Assembly (NCBI GenBank): GCA_016214325.1
Contig: JACROS010000080.1
Location: 1-39,101, forward strand
Length of the DNA: 39,101 nt
Source of the DNA: Candidatus Omnitrophota bacterium
GTDB lineage: Bacteria > Omnitrophota > Gorgyraeia > Gygaellales > Profunditerraquicolaceae
Direction of reading: 5' to 3'
Both the position numbers and the translations under genes were made by a program. The notes under the pieces were generated by a model. That model saw only the letters and a list, made by a program, of their open reading frames with translations, did no database searches and had not been told where the DNA came from. Below are positions 18,380-26,496 of this stretch, piece by piece (positions within the stretch are counted from its first letter, which is position 1; the number at the start of each line of letters is the position of its first letter).

Positions 18380-19034
18380 TACTTCAACAAAATATTTGTG
18401 TATTGGTGTATTCTCAGACGGTAAAGTATATGAATATAATTTAGAAGCAGGAAGGCTGATGTCTGGCTTAATTACAGCTACTATAAAGAGAGTGTTGGAT
18501 GCTATCGGTGTAGATATTTCTGACATTGATTATTTTTCCTGCGCTCTGGGGCCGGGCTCATTTACTGGTATGCGAGTGGGGGTTTCTTGTATTAAAGGCT
18601 TAGCTTGGGCAAATAGAAAGAAAGTAATTGGAATTTCTACTTTGGATATCTTGGCACAGGGCATAAAAAGCGAAAAAAAAGATATTGTGCCAATTGTTGA
18701 TGCAAAAAGAAACCTTTTTTATAGCGGTATTTTTAGCAAGGCCAGTGGTGAGTTAAAAAGAAAATCTCCATATTTACTGCTTGGCCAGCAGGAGTTATTA
18801 AAGAAGATTAAGCCGCAAAGCGTGATATTTGGCGACGCAGTGCCTTTATTAGGCAGTCAGATTTTTGGGGTTGTTAAGGGAGTAGAAATTTTGGATAAGG
18901 ATTACTGGTATCCTAAGGCCCATAATATTATTGAACTTGCTTTAGAGAAAATTAAGAATAAAAGTTTTAGCAGCACGTTTGATGTAAAGCCGATTTATTT
19001 GTATCCAAAAGAGTGTCAAATAAGAAATTTATAA
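18360..19034 (+). CDS. tsaB: tRNA threonylcarbamoyladenosine biosynthesis protein TsaB
   Basis: Non-catalytic ASKHA-fold partner of TsaD in t6A synthesis. N-terminal LGIDTSTKYLCIGVFSDG and the hallmark CALGPGSFTGMRVGVSC are intact, followed by GISTLDILAQG and the PIVDAKRNLFYSG segment. The 224-residue length is normal. It begins within tsaE and ends 4 bases before alr. Confidence 0.94.
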   Translation: MKILGIDTSTKYLCIGVFSDGKVYEYNLEAGRLMSGLITATIKRVLDAIGVDISDIDYFSCALGPGSFTGMRVGVSCIKGLAWANRKKVIGISTLDILAQGIKSEKKDIVPIVDAKRNLFYSGIFSKASGELKRKSPYLLLGQQELLKKIKPQSVIFGDAVPLLGSQIFGVVKGVEILDKDYWYPKAHNIIELALEKIKNKSFSSTFDVKPIYLYPKECQIRNL

Positions 19035-19038
19035 AACC

Positions 19039-20154
19039 ATGAATACTCGTTATTATCGCCCCACATGGGCAGAAGTTAATTTGGGAAACTTGGGTTATAA
19101 TTTCAGGCAGATAAAAAAGCATCTTAGCCCTGAGACGTTAGTCATGGTAACAGTTAAGGCAGATGCCTATGGGCATGGTTTACTGCCGGTGGCGAAGCGG
19201 CTTGTCAGAGAAGGGGTGGATTTCCTCGGAGTTGCATCTATTGATGAAGGAATCAAGCTTAGGGAGTCTGGGGTAATTAAGCCAATATTAATTCTTGGAA
19301 TAATTCTCAAAGAAGATATTGCGCCTGTCTTTAAATACAATCTTACTCCTACAGTTTGCGATCTTGATTTGGCGCGTGCCTTAAACAACAAAGCAAAGTC
19401 TTTAGGAAGAAGTATAAATATTCATATAAAAGTTGACACTGGTATGGGCCGTATCGGGGTTTTGCACCAGGATGCTTTTGTTTTGGTAAGAAAGGTTAGT
19501 GAATTTAAGCATCTTAATGTAGAAGGCCTTTTTACCCATTTTGCTTTTGCTGACGTGGATCAAGATTTTACTTTGCATCAGGCGCGATTGTTGGAGGGGT
19601 TGGTAAATAAGCTAAAGCAAGAAGGGGTACATATTGCATTAATTCACGCTGCAAACAGCATGGGAGTTATTGATTGTAAAAATGCACATTTTAATATGGT
19701 TAGGCCCGGGTTGGTTATTTATGGGCTTTATCCTAAGCAAAACTTAAAGATTCATTTGAAGCCAGTGTTGAGTTTAAAGACAAGAGTTGTTTATGCTAAA
19801 AATGTCCCTGCTGGATACGGCGTAAGTTACGGGCATGCCTATATAACAAAGAAGTCTTCTAGGATTGTTACTTTACCGATTGGTTATGGCGATGGATATC
19901 CTCGGAATTTATCTAATATTGCTCCTGTTTTAATTAGGGGCAGGCGGTTTAAGGTTAGCGGAAGAATTTGCATGGATCAGATTATGGTTGATGTGGGCCG
20001 TGTCCCGGTTGGTGTTGGAGAGGAAGTAGTTTTGATTGGTAAGCAACTAAGAAATACTGTTTCTGCCGAAGAGTTAGCCAGTAAGAGCGGCACTATCCCT
20101 TATGAAATAGCCTGCGGTTTGGGGAGCCGTATTCCCAGAGTTTATATTGATTAA
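19039..20154 (+). CDS. alr: Alanine racemase
   Basis: PLP enzyme interconverting L- and D-alanine for peptidoglycan. The PLP lysine motif is MVTVKADAYGHG (about residue 40); further motifs are HIKVDTGMGRIGV, VRPGLVIYGLYP, LPIGYGDGYPRNL and RICMDQIMVDVG. The 371-residue length is standard. It ends the plus-strand block; its TAA overlaps the stop of lptG on the other strand. Confidence 0.96.
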   Translation: MNTRYYRPTWAEVNLGNLGYNFRQIKKHLSPETLVMVTVKADAYGHGLLPVAKRLVREGVDFLGVASIDEGIKLRESGVIKPILILGIILKEDIAPVFKYNLTPTVCDLDLARALNNKAKSLGRSINIHIKVDTGMGRIGVLHQDAFVLVRKVSEFKHLNVEGLFTHFAFADVDQDFTLHQARLLEGLVNKLKQEGVHIALIHAANSMGVIDCKNAHFNMVRPGLVIYGLYPKQNLKIHLKPVLSLKTRVVYAKNVPAGYGVSYGHAYITKKSSRIVTLPIGYGDGYPRNLSNIAPVLIRGRRFKVSGRICMDQIMVDVGRVPVGVGEEVVLIGKQLRNTVSAEELASKSGTIPYEIACGLGSRIPRVYID

Positions 20155-21251
20155 GGAAGTGTTTTTATAAAATAGATTCCTGCAGAAAGCCCGATAATAT
20201 GGCTGAGGGATGCAGAGAGCATGGGAGGTAGAATTCCTCCTTTTCCAAGAGCGATGCTAACGGCATCAAGAATATAGTAGAGAAATCCCACCAAGATTGA
20301 TACCCCGATAGAAAATAATCCAGTTGCTTTTCTACGCATTATCAAAGAAAAAGGAATCCCTAAAAGAATGATAATCAAATTTGTAAACGGGGAAGCGAAT
20401 CTTTGATAAAGGTCAACTTTTAAATTGCGGATTACGCTTGAGGCCCCGCTTTTTGACAGCCGCCAGATGTAATCTTCAAGCTGTGGAATGGTCATAAAAT
20501 CCGGGCGCTGTCTTTGGTTTTGGAAATCCGCAGGTTTCTCCGGAATAGACATAAGTTCTTCTTCAAAATATGTGGGTTCTTGAATAACCTGCCCGTTCTT
20601 GTCAAAATTATAAGTTATACACTGATAGAATTTCCACAATCCATCCGAAAAGATTCCTTTTTGGGCGACGATTTTCTTGGTTATATTTTGATGTTCGTCA
20701 TGCTCTAAAATGGTAATTCCTTCCAGGGTGTTGTCGGCAACAGCAAACTTGTTGATGAAGAATAAGCGGTTTTTGATTCCATACATAGAAAGATTATTGA
20801 TTACTTCTTGGCGTTTTTCTTTTGATTTTCCTACACCGTAATCCATTTGTTCCCGGATATTTACCAGCCGGGCTTGTGAGCGGGCTATTACAGAGTTATT
20901 TACATAGAAGACAAAAATACTGATTATTAATCCAAATACAATTGTGTTTCTTGTAATTTGAAAAACGCTTTGGCCAGATGAACGCATGGCGATAATTTCA
21001 TTATCTTGATTTAGTTTTCCGAATGAATAAAGCGTGCTTAAGAGGCAGGCAAACGGGGAGACTTGCACAAACATAACAGGAAGGTTTAGTAAATAGTATT
21101 GAGCAAGGATATAAATCGGGACTTTTTTTTTTTTTTTTTCTTCAAGGCGGGTAAGTACGACTATGATGACATAAAGGAAAAGAAAAATAAAAATGCAGGA
21201 TAAAAATATTTTTACAACTGGTTTTAGCGTGTAGCGGTCTAAGATGCGCAT
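20151..21251 (-). CDS. lptG: LPS export permease LptG-like
   Basis: YjgP/YjgQ-family permease of the LptBFG complex, which extracts LPS from the inner membrane. Six membrane helices are arranged in the family pattern: one N-terminal pair, a third with VQVSPFACLLSTLYSFGKL, a fourth, then a periplasmic beta-jellyroll (about residues 130-265), and two C-terminal helices. NEIIAMRSSGQSVFQI is the typical coupling-helix motif. It is second in the comF-lptF-lptG order, overlapping lptF by 13 bases, so LptG is the better label, although F/G assignment is partly positional. Odd: a 17-A run in the coding strand encodes five lysines near residue 40. Confidence 0.88.
   Translation of the reverse strand: MRILDRYTLKPVVKIFLSCIFIFLFLYVIIVVLTRLEEKKKKKVPIYILAQYYLLNLPVMFVQVSPFACLLSTLYSFGKLNQDNEIIAMRSSGQSVFQITRNTIVFGLIISIFVFYVNNSVIARSQARLVNIREQMDYGVGKSKEKRQEVINNLSMYGIKNRLFFINKFAVADNTLEGITILEHDEHQNITKKIVAQKGIFSDGLWKFYQCITYNFDKNGQVIQEPTYFEEELMSIPEKPADFQNQRQRPDFMTIPQLEDYIWRLSKSGASSVIRNLKVDLYQRFASPFTNLIIILLGIPFSLIMRRKATGLFSIGVSILVGFLYYILDAVSIALGKGGILPPMLSASLSHIIGLSAGIYFIKTLP
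21123..21139 (-). repeat. 17-base mononucleotide tract inside lptG
   Basis: Seventeen consecutive T on the plus strand (A on the coding strand) lie in lptG, encoding the lysines of LEEKKKKKVP just after the first membrane helix. Tracts this long are slippage-prone both in replication and in sequencing. In the present length lptG reads through in frame. Confidence 0.9.
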
Positions 21252-22339
21252 ATTTTAATGGTTAAAAATGTCCCAATTGCGGCAAAAATAGCGTTTGGTA
21301 TCCACATGGAAATATAGGGATTAATTTTTCCTTCCATGCCCAGGGCCGCAGCTCCAATAATAAGCGGGTAGTAGATAAGAATAATTAATACGGCAATACC
21401 TATATTAATTGATTTTTCTCTGCGCCGTGTGATTAAAGCAAGTGGAGCACCAATAAGTATAAATACAAAACATGATAATGCCAGGTTAATTTTTTCATTT
21501 ATTTGAGTGATAAGGGGAGCAGGGTCAATTCCTTCTTTTTTAAGTTTGTTAATTTCCTGCTGGAGTTCTTTGATGGTCATGTCTTTTGGTTTTTTATCCA
21601 GTTTTCCTTTGTTCCCCTGAGAAAGATTCAGATTCATAAAATATGTTTTGAAATTTAGTTTATAAAAATTTGTGGGGTTTTCTAAATCAGGCTCATCAGA
21701 TGTTCCGTCAACGAGTTTGAGTTTTATTATTTTCTTCTCGGGGATAGCAATAAATTCTCCGCTTTTAGCGATAATGGTGCGGGTAGGTTTTCCTTCCTGT
21801 GGTTCATAAATGCGCACATTATAGATTTTATTCTTTTTTTGGTCCACGCGGTAAATGAAGAGAATATATTTTTGAAAAGAATTAATAAACACGCCTTCTT
21901 CAAAGGCAGCGGTTGGGTTTTTGAGCCCAACCTGAGTCAGGGTTTGACGGTAAGCATAATGCGCATAGGCAGAGGCGCGGTCATTAAAAATTATAAGTGC
22001 TAAGCTCAAGATTGCTCCGACTACAATAAAAGGTAAAACAAGTTTAATAATATTCACTCCGCTTGAGCGTATAGCTATAACTTCGTTGTCACCGGCAAGC
22101 CTTCCTAATGATAAAAGTACTGCGATTAATACGGAGATGGGCAGGGCATAGGTGACTATATAGGGCATCATAAATAAGAAAAGTTTTGAAACACTGATAA
22201 TATCCACGCCTTTGTTAATAACTAAGTCAGCAATTCTTTTAAGATTTCCGACAAGCACCATTACAAAGCTTAATACGCCTAAGGTAAAGAATAGAGGCGT
22301 AAGAAATTCCCTAAGAAAGTAGTTGCGTAAAGTTTTCAT
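21239..22339 (-). CDS. lptF: LPS export permease LptF-like
   Basis: The other YjgP/YjgQ-family permease. It begins MKTLRNYFLREFLTPLFFTL, the usual amphipathic N-terminus plus first helix. Further features are YIVTYALPISVLIAVLLSLG, the coupling motif NEVIAIRSSGVNIIKL, a periplasmic domain (about residues 130-260) and two final membrane helices containing GAPLALITRRREK. At 366 residues it equals lptG in length. It starts 3 bases after comF and overlaps lptG, so the three genes form one minus-strand operon. Presence of LptFG implies an LPS-type outer membrane. Confidence 0.88.
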   Translation of the reverse strand: MKTLRNYFLREFLTPLFFTLGVLSFVMVLVGNLKRIADLVINKGVDIISVSKLFLFMMPYIVTYALPISVLIAVLLSLGRLAGDNEVIAIRSSGVNIIKLVLPFIVVGAILSLALIIFNDRASAYAHYAYRQTLTQVGLKNPTAAFEEGVFINSFQKYILFIYRVDQKKNKIYNVRIYEPQEGKPTRTIIAKSGEFIAIPEKKIIKLKLVDGTSDEPDLENPTNFYKLNFKTYFMNLNLSQGNKGKLDKKPKDMTIKELQQEINKLKKEGIDPAPLITQINEKINLALSCFVFILIGAPLALITRRREKSINIGIAVLIILIYYPLIIGAAALGMEGKINPYISMWIPNAIFAAIGTFLTIKICAS

Positions 22340-22342
22340 TGG

Positions 22343-23083
22343 TTAGTTGGCCAGGGTAAGGACAAAAACAACATTGGCACCTGCTTCTTTTAGGCAGCGG
22401 CTTGCTTCAGATGATGTTGCTCCTGAAGTTAAAACATCATCTATCAACATTATGTTTCTGCCTTTAAGATTCCTTTTTCCTGTCAGAGAAAAGCATCCTT
22501 TTACATTGTTAATTCTTTTGTCGTGGTCTAGCTCTGTTTGCGTGTTTGTGAATCGTGCGCGGTAAATAGCGTCGGGCAAAATGTCTTTATTAAACTCAGT
22601 AGCTATATGTTTACTTAAAAGATCTGCCTGGTTAAATTCTCTTTCGCGTAGTCTTGTTTGGTGAAGAGGGATAGGGATGATAAAATCAATGTATTCAATT
22701 GGAAGCCGGTATTCTTTAATAAAATTAATCATTAGTTTACTAAGTTCTCCGGCAAGGTATTCTTTGTTTTTATATTTGAACTCATGAATTAATTCTTTAA
22801 TCGTGCCGGTGTAAGTGCACGGGCTAAGTGCACGGTCAAAATGAAATATTTTTCTCTGGCACTGGCTGCAAGTATTCTTGGAGAACCCCCTTTTATCTAA
22901 TTGCCTTCCGCAGCTAAGACAAAAAGGAGGGAGATTAACCTTAATGTCGTTGCGGCAATTACTGCAAATAAAATCACTCATTGCCTTGGCTTTTGTTTCT
23001 TTGGTTGTAATCTTTGTTTTGCAGGCAAGGCAGGTTTTAGGATAGATTAAATCCGTTAAACCAGTGATAATATTGCGCAGCAT
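22343..23083 (-). CDS. comF: ComF-family amidophosphoribosyltransferase-like protein
   Basis: 246 residues with an N-terminal double zinc-ribbon region (CLACK, CSNC, CLSC and CSQC pairs) and a C-terminal phosphoribosyltransferase fold with IMLIDDVLTSGAT (PRPP-binding loop). The middle has the family segments YKNKEYLAGEL and PIPLHQTRLREREFNQAD. ComF proteins take part in DNA uptake in competent bacteria, but in non-competent lineages the role is unclear. It heads the comF-lptF-lptG operon. A strong promoter places the transcript start almost at the ATG (see promoter). Confidence 0.9.
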   Translation of the reverse strand: MLRNIITGLTDLIYPKTCLACKTKITTKETKAKAMSDFICSNCRNDIKVNLPPFCLSCGRQLDKRGFSKNTCSQCQRKIFHFDRALSPCTYTGTIKELIHEFKYKNKEYLAGELSKLMINFIKEYRLPIEYIDFIIPIPLHQTRLREREFNQADLLSKHIATEFNKDILPDAIYRARFTNTQTELDHDKRINNVKGCFSLTGKRNLKGRNIMLIDDVLTSGATSSEASRCLKEAGANVVFVLTLAN

Positions 23084-23089
23084 AGAGAT

Positions 23090-23118
23090 ATAATAACAAC
23101 GAATTTTCTATTTGTCAA
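23090..23118 (-). promoter_or_regulatory. Sigma70-type promoter of comF
   Basis: On the minus strand TTGACA (23118-23113), a 17-base spacer and TATTAT (23095-23090) match the consensus. The -10 box ends only 6 bases before the comF ATG at 23083, so the predicted transcript would begin at or near the start codon, suggesting leaderless translation. Confidence 0.65.
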
Positions 23119-23152
23119 AATAAATAGAAAAGAAATTATTTTCTGCCTGCTC

Positions 23153-23181
23153 TTGACATCTGTAAGTAAATATGTTAATCT
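23153..23181 (+). promoter_or_regulatory. Promoter of the small HTH gene
   Basis: TTGACA at 23153-23158, exactly 17 bases, then TAATCT at 23176-23181. It points away from the comF promoter. The leader downstream contains the inverted repeat CTTATA-GTTATT-TATAAG and a further TATTTATAAG copy, a possible operator before the ATG at 23261. Confidence 0.55.
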
Positions 23182-23260
23182 TAATGGCAGCTTATAGTTA
23201 TTTATAAGTATTTATAAGAAACAATTAATTATTAATTTGCATAGAACCGGGGTGGAAACT

Positions 23261-23470
23261 ATGGAAAAAGATAAGTTTCTTACGGTTGACGAGCTTTGTA
23301 AATACATCAAGATTCCCAAACCGACAATTTATATGTTACTTGGCAAAGGGCACGTCCCTGCGGCCAAAATCGGCAGGCAATGGAGGTTTAATAAAGACTC
23401 AATAGATGAGTGGATGAAAAAAAAGGAAGAGTATTACACCACAAGAAAAGAGCGTAGAAAGCGGCTTTAA
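23261..23470 (+). CDS. Excisionase-family helix-turn-helix DNA-binding protein
   Basis: 69-residue protein with a single MerR/excisionase-type HTH: FLTVDELCKYIKIPKPTIYM followed by IGRQWRFNKDSIDEWM, the standard ending of this domain, then a lysine/arginine-rich tail. I prefer the ATG at 23261, preceded by GGGGTGG, over an in-frame TTG at 23237. Such proteins are either excisionases or small transcription regulators. No integrase is nearby, so a regulator, perhaps of itself or of the downstream acyl-synthesis genes, is more likely; this is inference. Confidence 0.8.
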   Translation: MEKDKFLTVDELCKYIKIPKPTIYMLLGKGHVPAAKIGRQWRFNKDSIDEWMKKKEEYYTTRKERRKRL

Positions 23471-23628
23471 ACCCAAATTGTTCATTAAAAAACGTTATCG
23501 TTGATTTATATTGTAAGAAAGAAATACAGGTAAAATTTGGGTTTACCCCGCCATTCTTGATTAAATCTCTTTGAGATTTAATCAGGCGGCCCTACGGGCA
23601 GATTTTGCTGTTGCAAAATCTGGGTTAA
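23468..23628 (+). repeat. Hairpin-rich intergenic element between the HTH gene and ketosynthase 1
   Basis: Three nested or stacked dyads are visible. A perfect 12-bp inverted repeat pairs 23468-23479 with 23534-23545. A perfect 11-bp hairpin GATTAAATCTC/GAGATTTAATC with loop TTT lies at 23559-23583, bracketed by CCGCC/GGCGG. A perfect 10-bp hairpin CAGATTTTGC/GCAAAATCTG with loop TGTT lies at 23599-23622, with GCCC-TAC-GGGC just before it. The motifs AAAATTTGGGTTTA (23532) and AAAATCTGGGTTAA (23615) match at 12 of 14 bases and may be a duplicated target. It could be a mobile palindromic unit or a structured leader; the 5' arm overlaps the HTH stop codon. No known riboswitch class is recognised. 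Confidence 0.6.
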
Positions 23629-23706
23629 AAGCTTAAATGCAGGTATATTTATAAGTTCTTAAAAAGTGTAGTAGCATAGCCTAAGTAATGGCTCAACGGT
23701 GAGTAA

Positions 23707-24948
23707 ATGCATAAAAAAAGACTCGTCATTACCGGCGTAGGCGTGGTGTCTCCGATTGGAATTGGAAAGGATCAGTTCTGGCACAGTCTTTGGGAAGGCC
23801 AGGCTGGATTTAGGCCAATCAGCCTTTTTGATGCCTCAGATTTAAAGGTAGGAGTTGCGGGAGAGATTTCTGATTTTAATCCGCAAGAGATTCTGGGTAA
23901 AAAAGGCTTAATTGATCTTGACCGCGCCACAACGCTTCTGTTATCTTCTGCAAAATTCTGTCTACAAGATAGTCAAATAGAATTAACTAATATAAATTCT
24001 GTAATAACTGGTATCTGCGTCGGAACTACCTTTGGAAGCCTCAATAGCCTTTCTGAATTTGACGAGCAGTCTCTTCAGGAAGGCCCGAATTTTGTTAATG
24101 CCTCCAGATTTCCTAATACAGTAATTAATTCTCCGGCAAGCCGTTTGGCCATTCGTTATGGCGTTAAAGGGCCGAATGCTACTGTTTCTACTGGTTTTTG
24201 CGCTAGCCTTGATGCTTTGGAGTATGCAGTGGATACGATTAATTCCGGCAGGGCAGAAAGAATAATTGTCGGCGGGCTTGAAGAAATGTGCGTTCAGACC
24301 TTTCTTGGTTTTTACAGGTTGGGTTATTTGTCCGGCCTGAAGAATAATTATGAGCCGGTAAGCTGTCCTTTTGACAAGAGAAGAGATGGCATAGTTTTTT
24401 CCGAGGGTTGTGGAATTTTTATGGTTGAGGAACTTGACGCAGCGCTTGATCGTAACGCTCATATTTATGCAGAAATTCTCGGTATTGGTTCTGATTTTGA
24501 TCCATTTCGTTTACATAAGTTTAATCCTAAGGCAAGCGGCATGATTGAGGCTATGTTTTCTGCTTTAGAAGATGCCAGTATTGAGGCAGGCGAAGTGGAT
24601 TGTATTTATGCCAATGCTAATTCAACGCCAGATGGTGATTGTGTTGAGTCAAGAGCAATTAAAGAAGTTTTTCAGAAACAGGCGGATAAAATTCCAGTAA
24701 CAGCAATAAAATCAATGACAGGTGAGTCGTTTAGTGCTGGCGGAAGTTTTTCTCTTGCTGGGGCTTTGGGGACTCTTGAGACTGGGTTAATTCCTCCGAT
24801 AGTTAATCTTGAAGAGGCAGATGTAAAGTGCAGGCTTAATTTTGTATATGATTCAGCTAGAATGGATAATGTTGATAAAATAATGATTAATGCTTTTGGG
24901 CCCAACGGAGCAAATAGTGCGTTGGTTATAGGGAGATATTCTGAATAA
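23707..24948 (+). CDS. Beta-ketoacyl synthase homologue 1, altered active site (chain-length-factor-like?)
   Basis: 413-residue thiolase-fold protein of the FabF type (RLVITGVGVVSPIGIG at the start, GRAERIIVGG, FSEGCGIFMVEE). The nucleophile region reads VSTGFCASLDALEYA with Cys165, but spacing from the usual STACASG is shifted by one. The first catalytic His, normally in NAHGTST, is replaced: ANANST (Asn303). The second, normally SMxGH, is SMTGE (Glu340). Lys335 is kept. Loss of both His argues against ordinary decarboxylative condensation, so this may be a non-condensing partner subunit, like the chain-length factor of type II polyketide systems. GGTGAG precedes the ATG. It overlaps the FabZ-like gene by one base. 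Confidence 0.85.
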   Translation: MHKKRLVITGVGVVSPIGIGKDQFWHSLWEGQAGFRPISLFDASDLKVGVAGEISDFNPQEILGKKGLIDLDRATTLLLSSAKFCLQDSQIELTNINSVITGICVGTTFGSLNSLSEFDEQSLQEGPNFVNASRFPNTVINSPASRLAIRYGVKGPNATVSTGFCASLDALEYAVDTINSGRAERIIVGGLEEMCVQTFLGFYRLGYLSGLKNNYEPVSCPFDKRRDGIVFSEGCGIFMVEELDAALDRNAHIYAEILGIGSDFDPFRLHKFNPKASGMIEAMFSALEDASIEAGEVDCIYANANSTPDGDCVESRAIKEVFQKQADKIPVTAIKSMTGESFSAGGSFSLAGALGTLETGLIPPIVNLEEADVKCRLNFVYDSARMDNVDKIMINAFGPNGANSALVIGRYSE

Positions 24949-25385
24949 TGATTCAGCTTGATATACAGCAAATAATGGAAAGTATTTCGCAGAGATTTCC
25001 GATGCTGTTTGTTGACAGGATTCTTGAGCTTGATCCGGGGAAGCAGGTTGTAGCGATTAAAAATGTAACTATGAATGAGCAGTTTTTTTCGGGGCATTTT
25101 CCGGATGCGCCAATTATGCCCGGAGCTTTAATTGTTGAGGCAATGGCGCAGGCATCAACATTTCTTTTTTATGATCCGAATAAGCCGCAGCAAAAACTAG
25201 ATTTTTTTCTGGGAGTAATTAAAGATGCTCGTTTCTTTAGGTCTGTTGTTCCTGGAGAACAAATAAAAATAGTTGCGCAGAGTATTAGGCTTGCTGAGGA
25301 CAGCGCTTATGTTAAGACGAGTGCTACTGTTGATGATGCCAAGGTTTGTGATGCAGAATTGGTTTTTGTGCGGAGAAAGAAATGA
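24948..25385 (+). CDS. FabZ-like 3-hydroxyacyl-ACP dehydratase
   Basis: 145-residue hotdog-fold protein. The catalytic segment FSGHFPDAPIMPGALIVEAM contains His50 and Glu64 in the positions used by FabZ, and RFPMLFVDRILELDPG matches the FabZ N-terminus. It should dehydrate 3-hydroxyacyl-ACP to trans-2-enoyl-ACP. Embedded between ketosynthase genes and with start and stop codons overlapping both (TAATG, ATGA), it is likely dedicated to this locus rather than the housekeeping fabZ. Confidence 0.9.
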   Translation: MIQLDIQQIMESISQRFPMLFVDRILELDPGKQVVAIKNVTMNEQFFSGHFPDAPIMPGALIVEAMAQASTFLFYDPNKPQQKLDFFLGVIKDARFFRSVVPGEQIKIVAQSIRLAEDSAYVKTSATVDDAKVCDAELVFVRRKK

Positions 25386-26481
25386 AGAGAATTGTTGTCA
25401 CTGGGCTCGGGGCAGTTACTTCTATTGGTTTGGGGTGGAAAGATTTCTGGGTTAATCTTTTAGAGGGAAGATCGGGTATTTCTAAGGTTACAGTTTTTGA
25501 TACTTCAAAACATGTAACGCATGTTGGAGGAGAAGTTAAGAACTTTCGTCCCGAAGATTTTATCCCAAGGACTAAGATTAAATATGTGGGCAGGGCCTCG
25601 CAATTGGCGATTGCTGCGACAAGAATGGCGTTATCAGACGCAAAGCTTGAAAAAGAATTCTATACTAGGGTAAGGACATCAGTTTGTTTGGGCACAACTA
25701 TGGGTGAAATCAGGTCTGTTGAAAATGCAGATCACTCTTGGATTAATTCTAGTAAAGATAAGCACCAGATTGATCCTTTTGAAGTGTATCGTTCTGCGGT
25801 AAATAATATTCCTTCAAATGTAGCGATTGAGTTTCACTTAAAAGGAAGGAATCGTATTTTTACTACCGCTTGTGCTTCAGGAAATTATGCTATAGGTTAT
25901 GGATATGATCTTTTGTGCTCTGATAAAACGGACCTTGTTGTTGCCGGCGGCTCTGATGCTTTTTCCTGGATAGCTTTTACGGGTTTTAATAAGGTAAGCG
26001 CAACTGCTCCAGAAAGGTGCCAGCCTTTTGACAAAAATAGAAAAGGCATGATTCCTGGAGAAGGCTCGGGTGTTTTAGTGCTTGAGAGCTTGGATTCTGC
26101 GCTTTTGCGGGGTGCGCCTATTTATGCAGAAATTTTAGGTTATGGTTTAAGCTGTGACGCTAATCATATGACCAATCCAAATCCCGACGGAGTAGCTGCT
26201 TGTATGCGCAATGCCATGCTTAATGCCGGGATAGTTCAATTAAATCTATGCTGGGCCATACCATGGGAGCAGCTTCGGCAATTGAGGCAATTACCTGTTG
26301 CCTTGCTTTAAAGGACCAGGTGCTTCCTCCGACGATAAATTACGAAACTCCGGATCCTGATTGTGATATAGACTGTATTCCTAATGCCGCTAGAAAGCAA
26401 AAAGTTGAGGTTATTTTAAATAATGGTTTTGCTTTTGGCGGGAATAATGCTTGTCTTGTATTAAAAAAGTTTGTCAACTAA
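25382..26481 (+). pseudogene. Beta-ketoacyl synthase homologue 2, frameshifted by an internal deletion
   Basis: FabF-type ketosynthase. The first frame carries RIVVTGLGAVTSIGLG, the nucleophile segment TTACASGNYAIG with Cys164, and FDKNRKGMIPGEGSGVLVLE, then diverges after NAMLNAGI at about 26232 and stops at 26311. A second frame resumes with [19 protein letters not shown] and runs to the normal end at 26481. Between them about 39 codons typical of FabF are missing, including the NAHGTST block with the first catalytic His. As written the gene cannot make an active enzyme. Conservation on both sides suggests the intact gene is a canonical condensing partner for homologue 1. It overlaps the FabZ-like gene (ATGA). 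Confidence 0.85.
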
Positions 26482-26496
26482 GAAAAGGAGGAAGCA

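Noticed and set aside
23261-23470. Small HTH gene as a prophage excisionase
   Set aside because: No integrase, attachment sites or phage genes are nearby, so a regulatory role fits better.
23983-24462. 159-codon minus-strand ORF inside ketosynthase 1
   Set aside because: It is antisense to a well-supported ketosynthase and has low-complexity, atypical composition.
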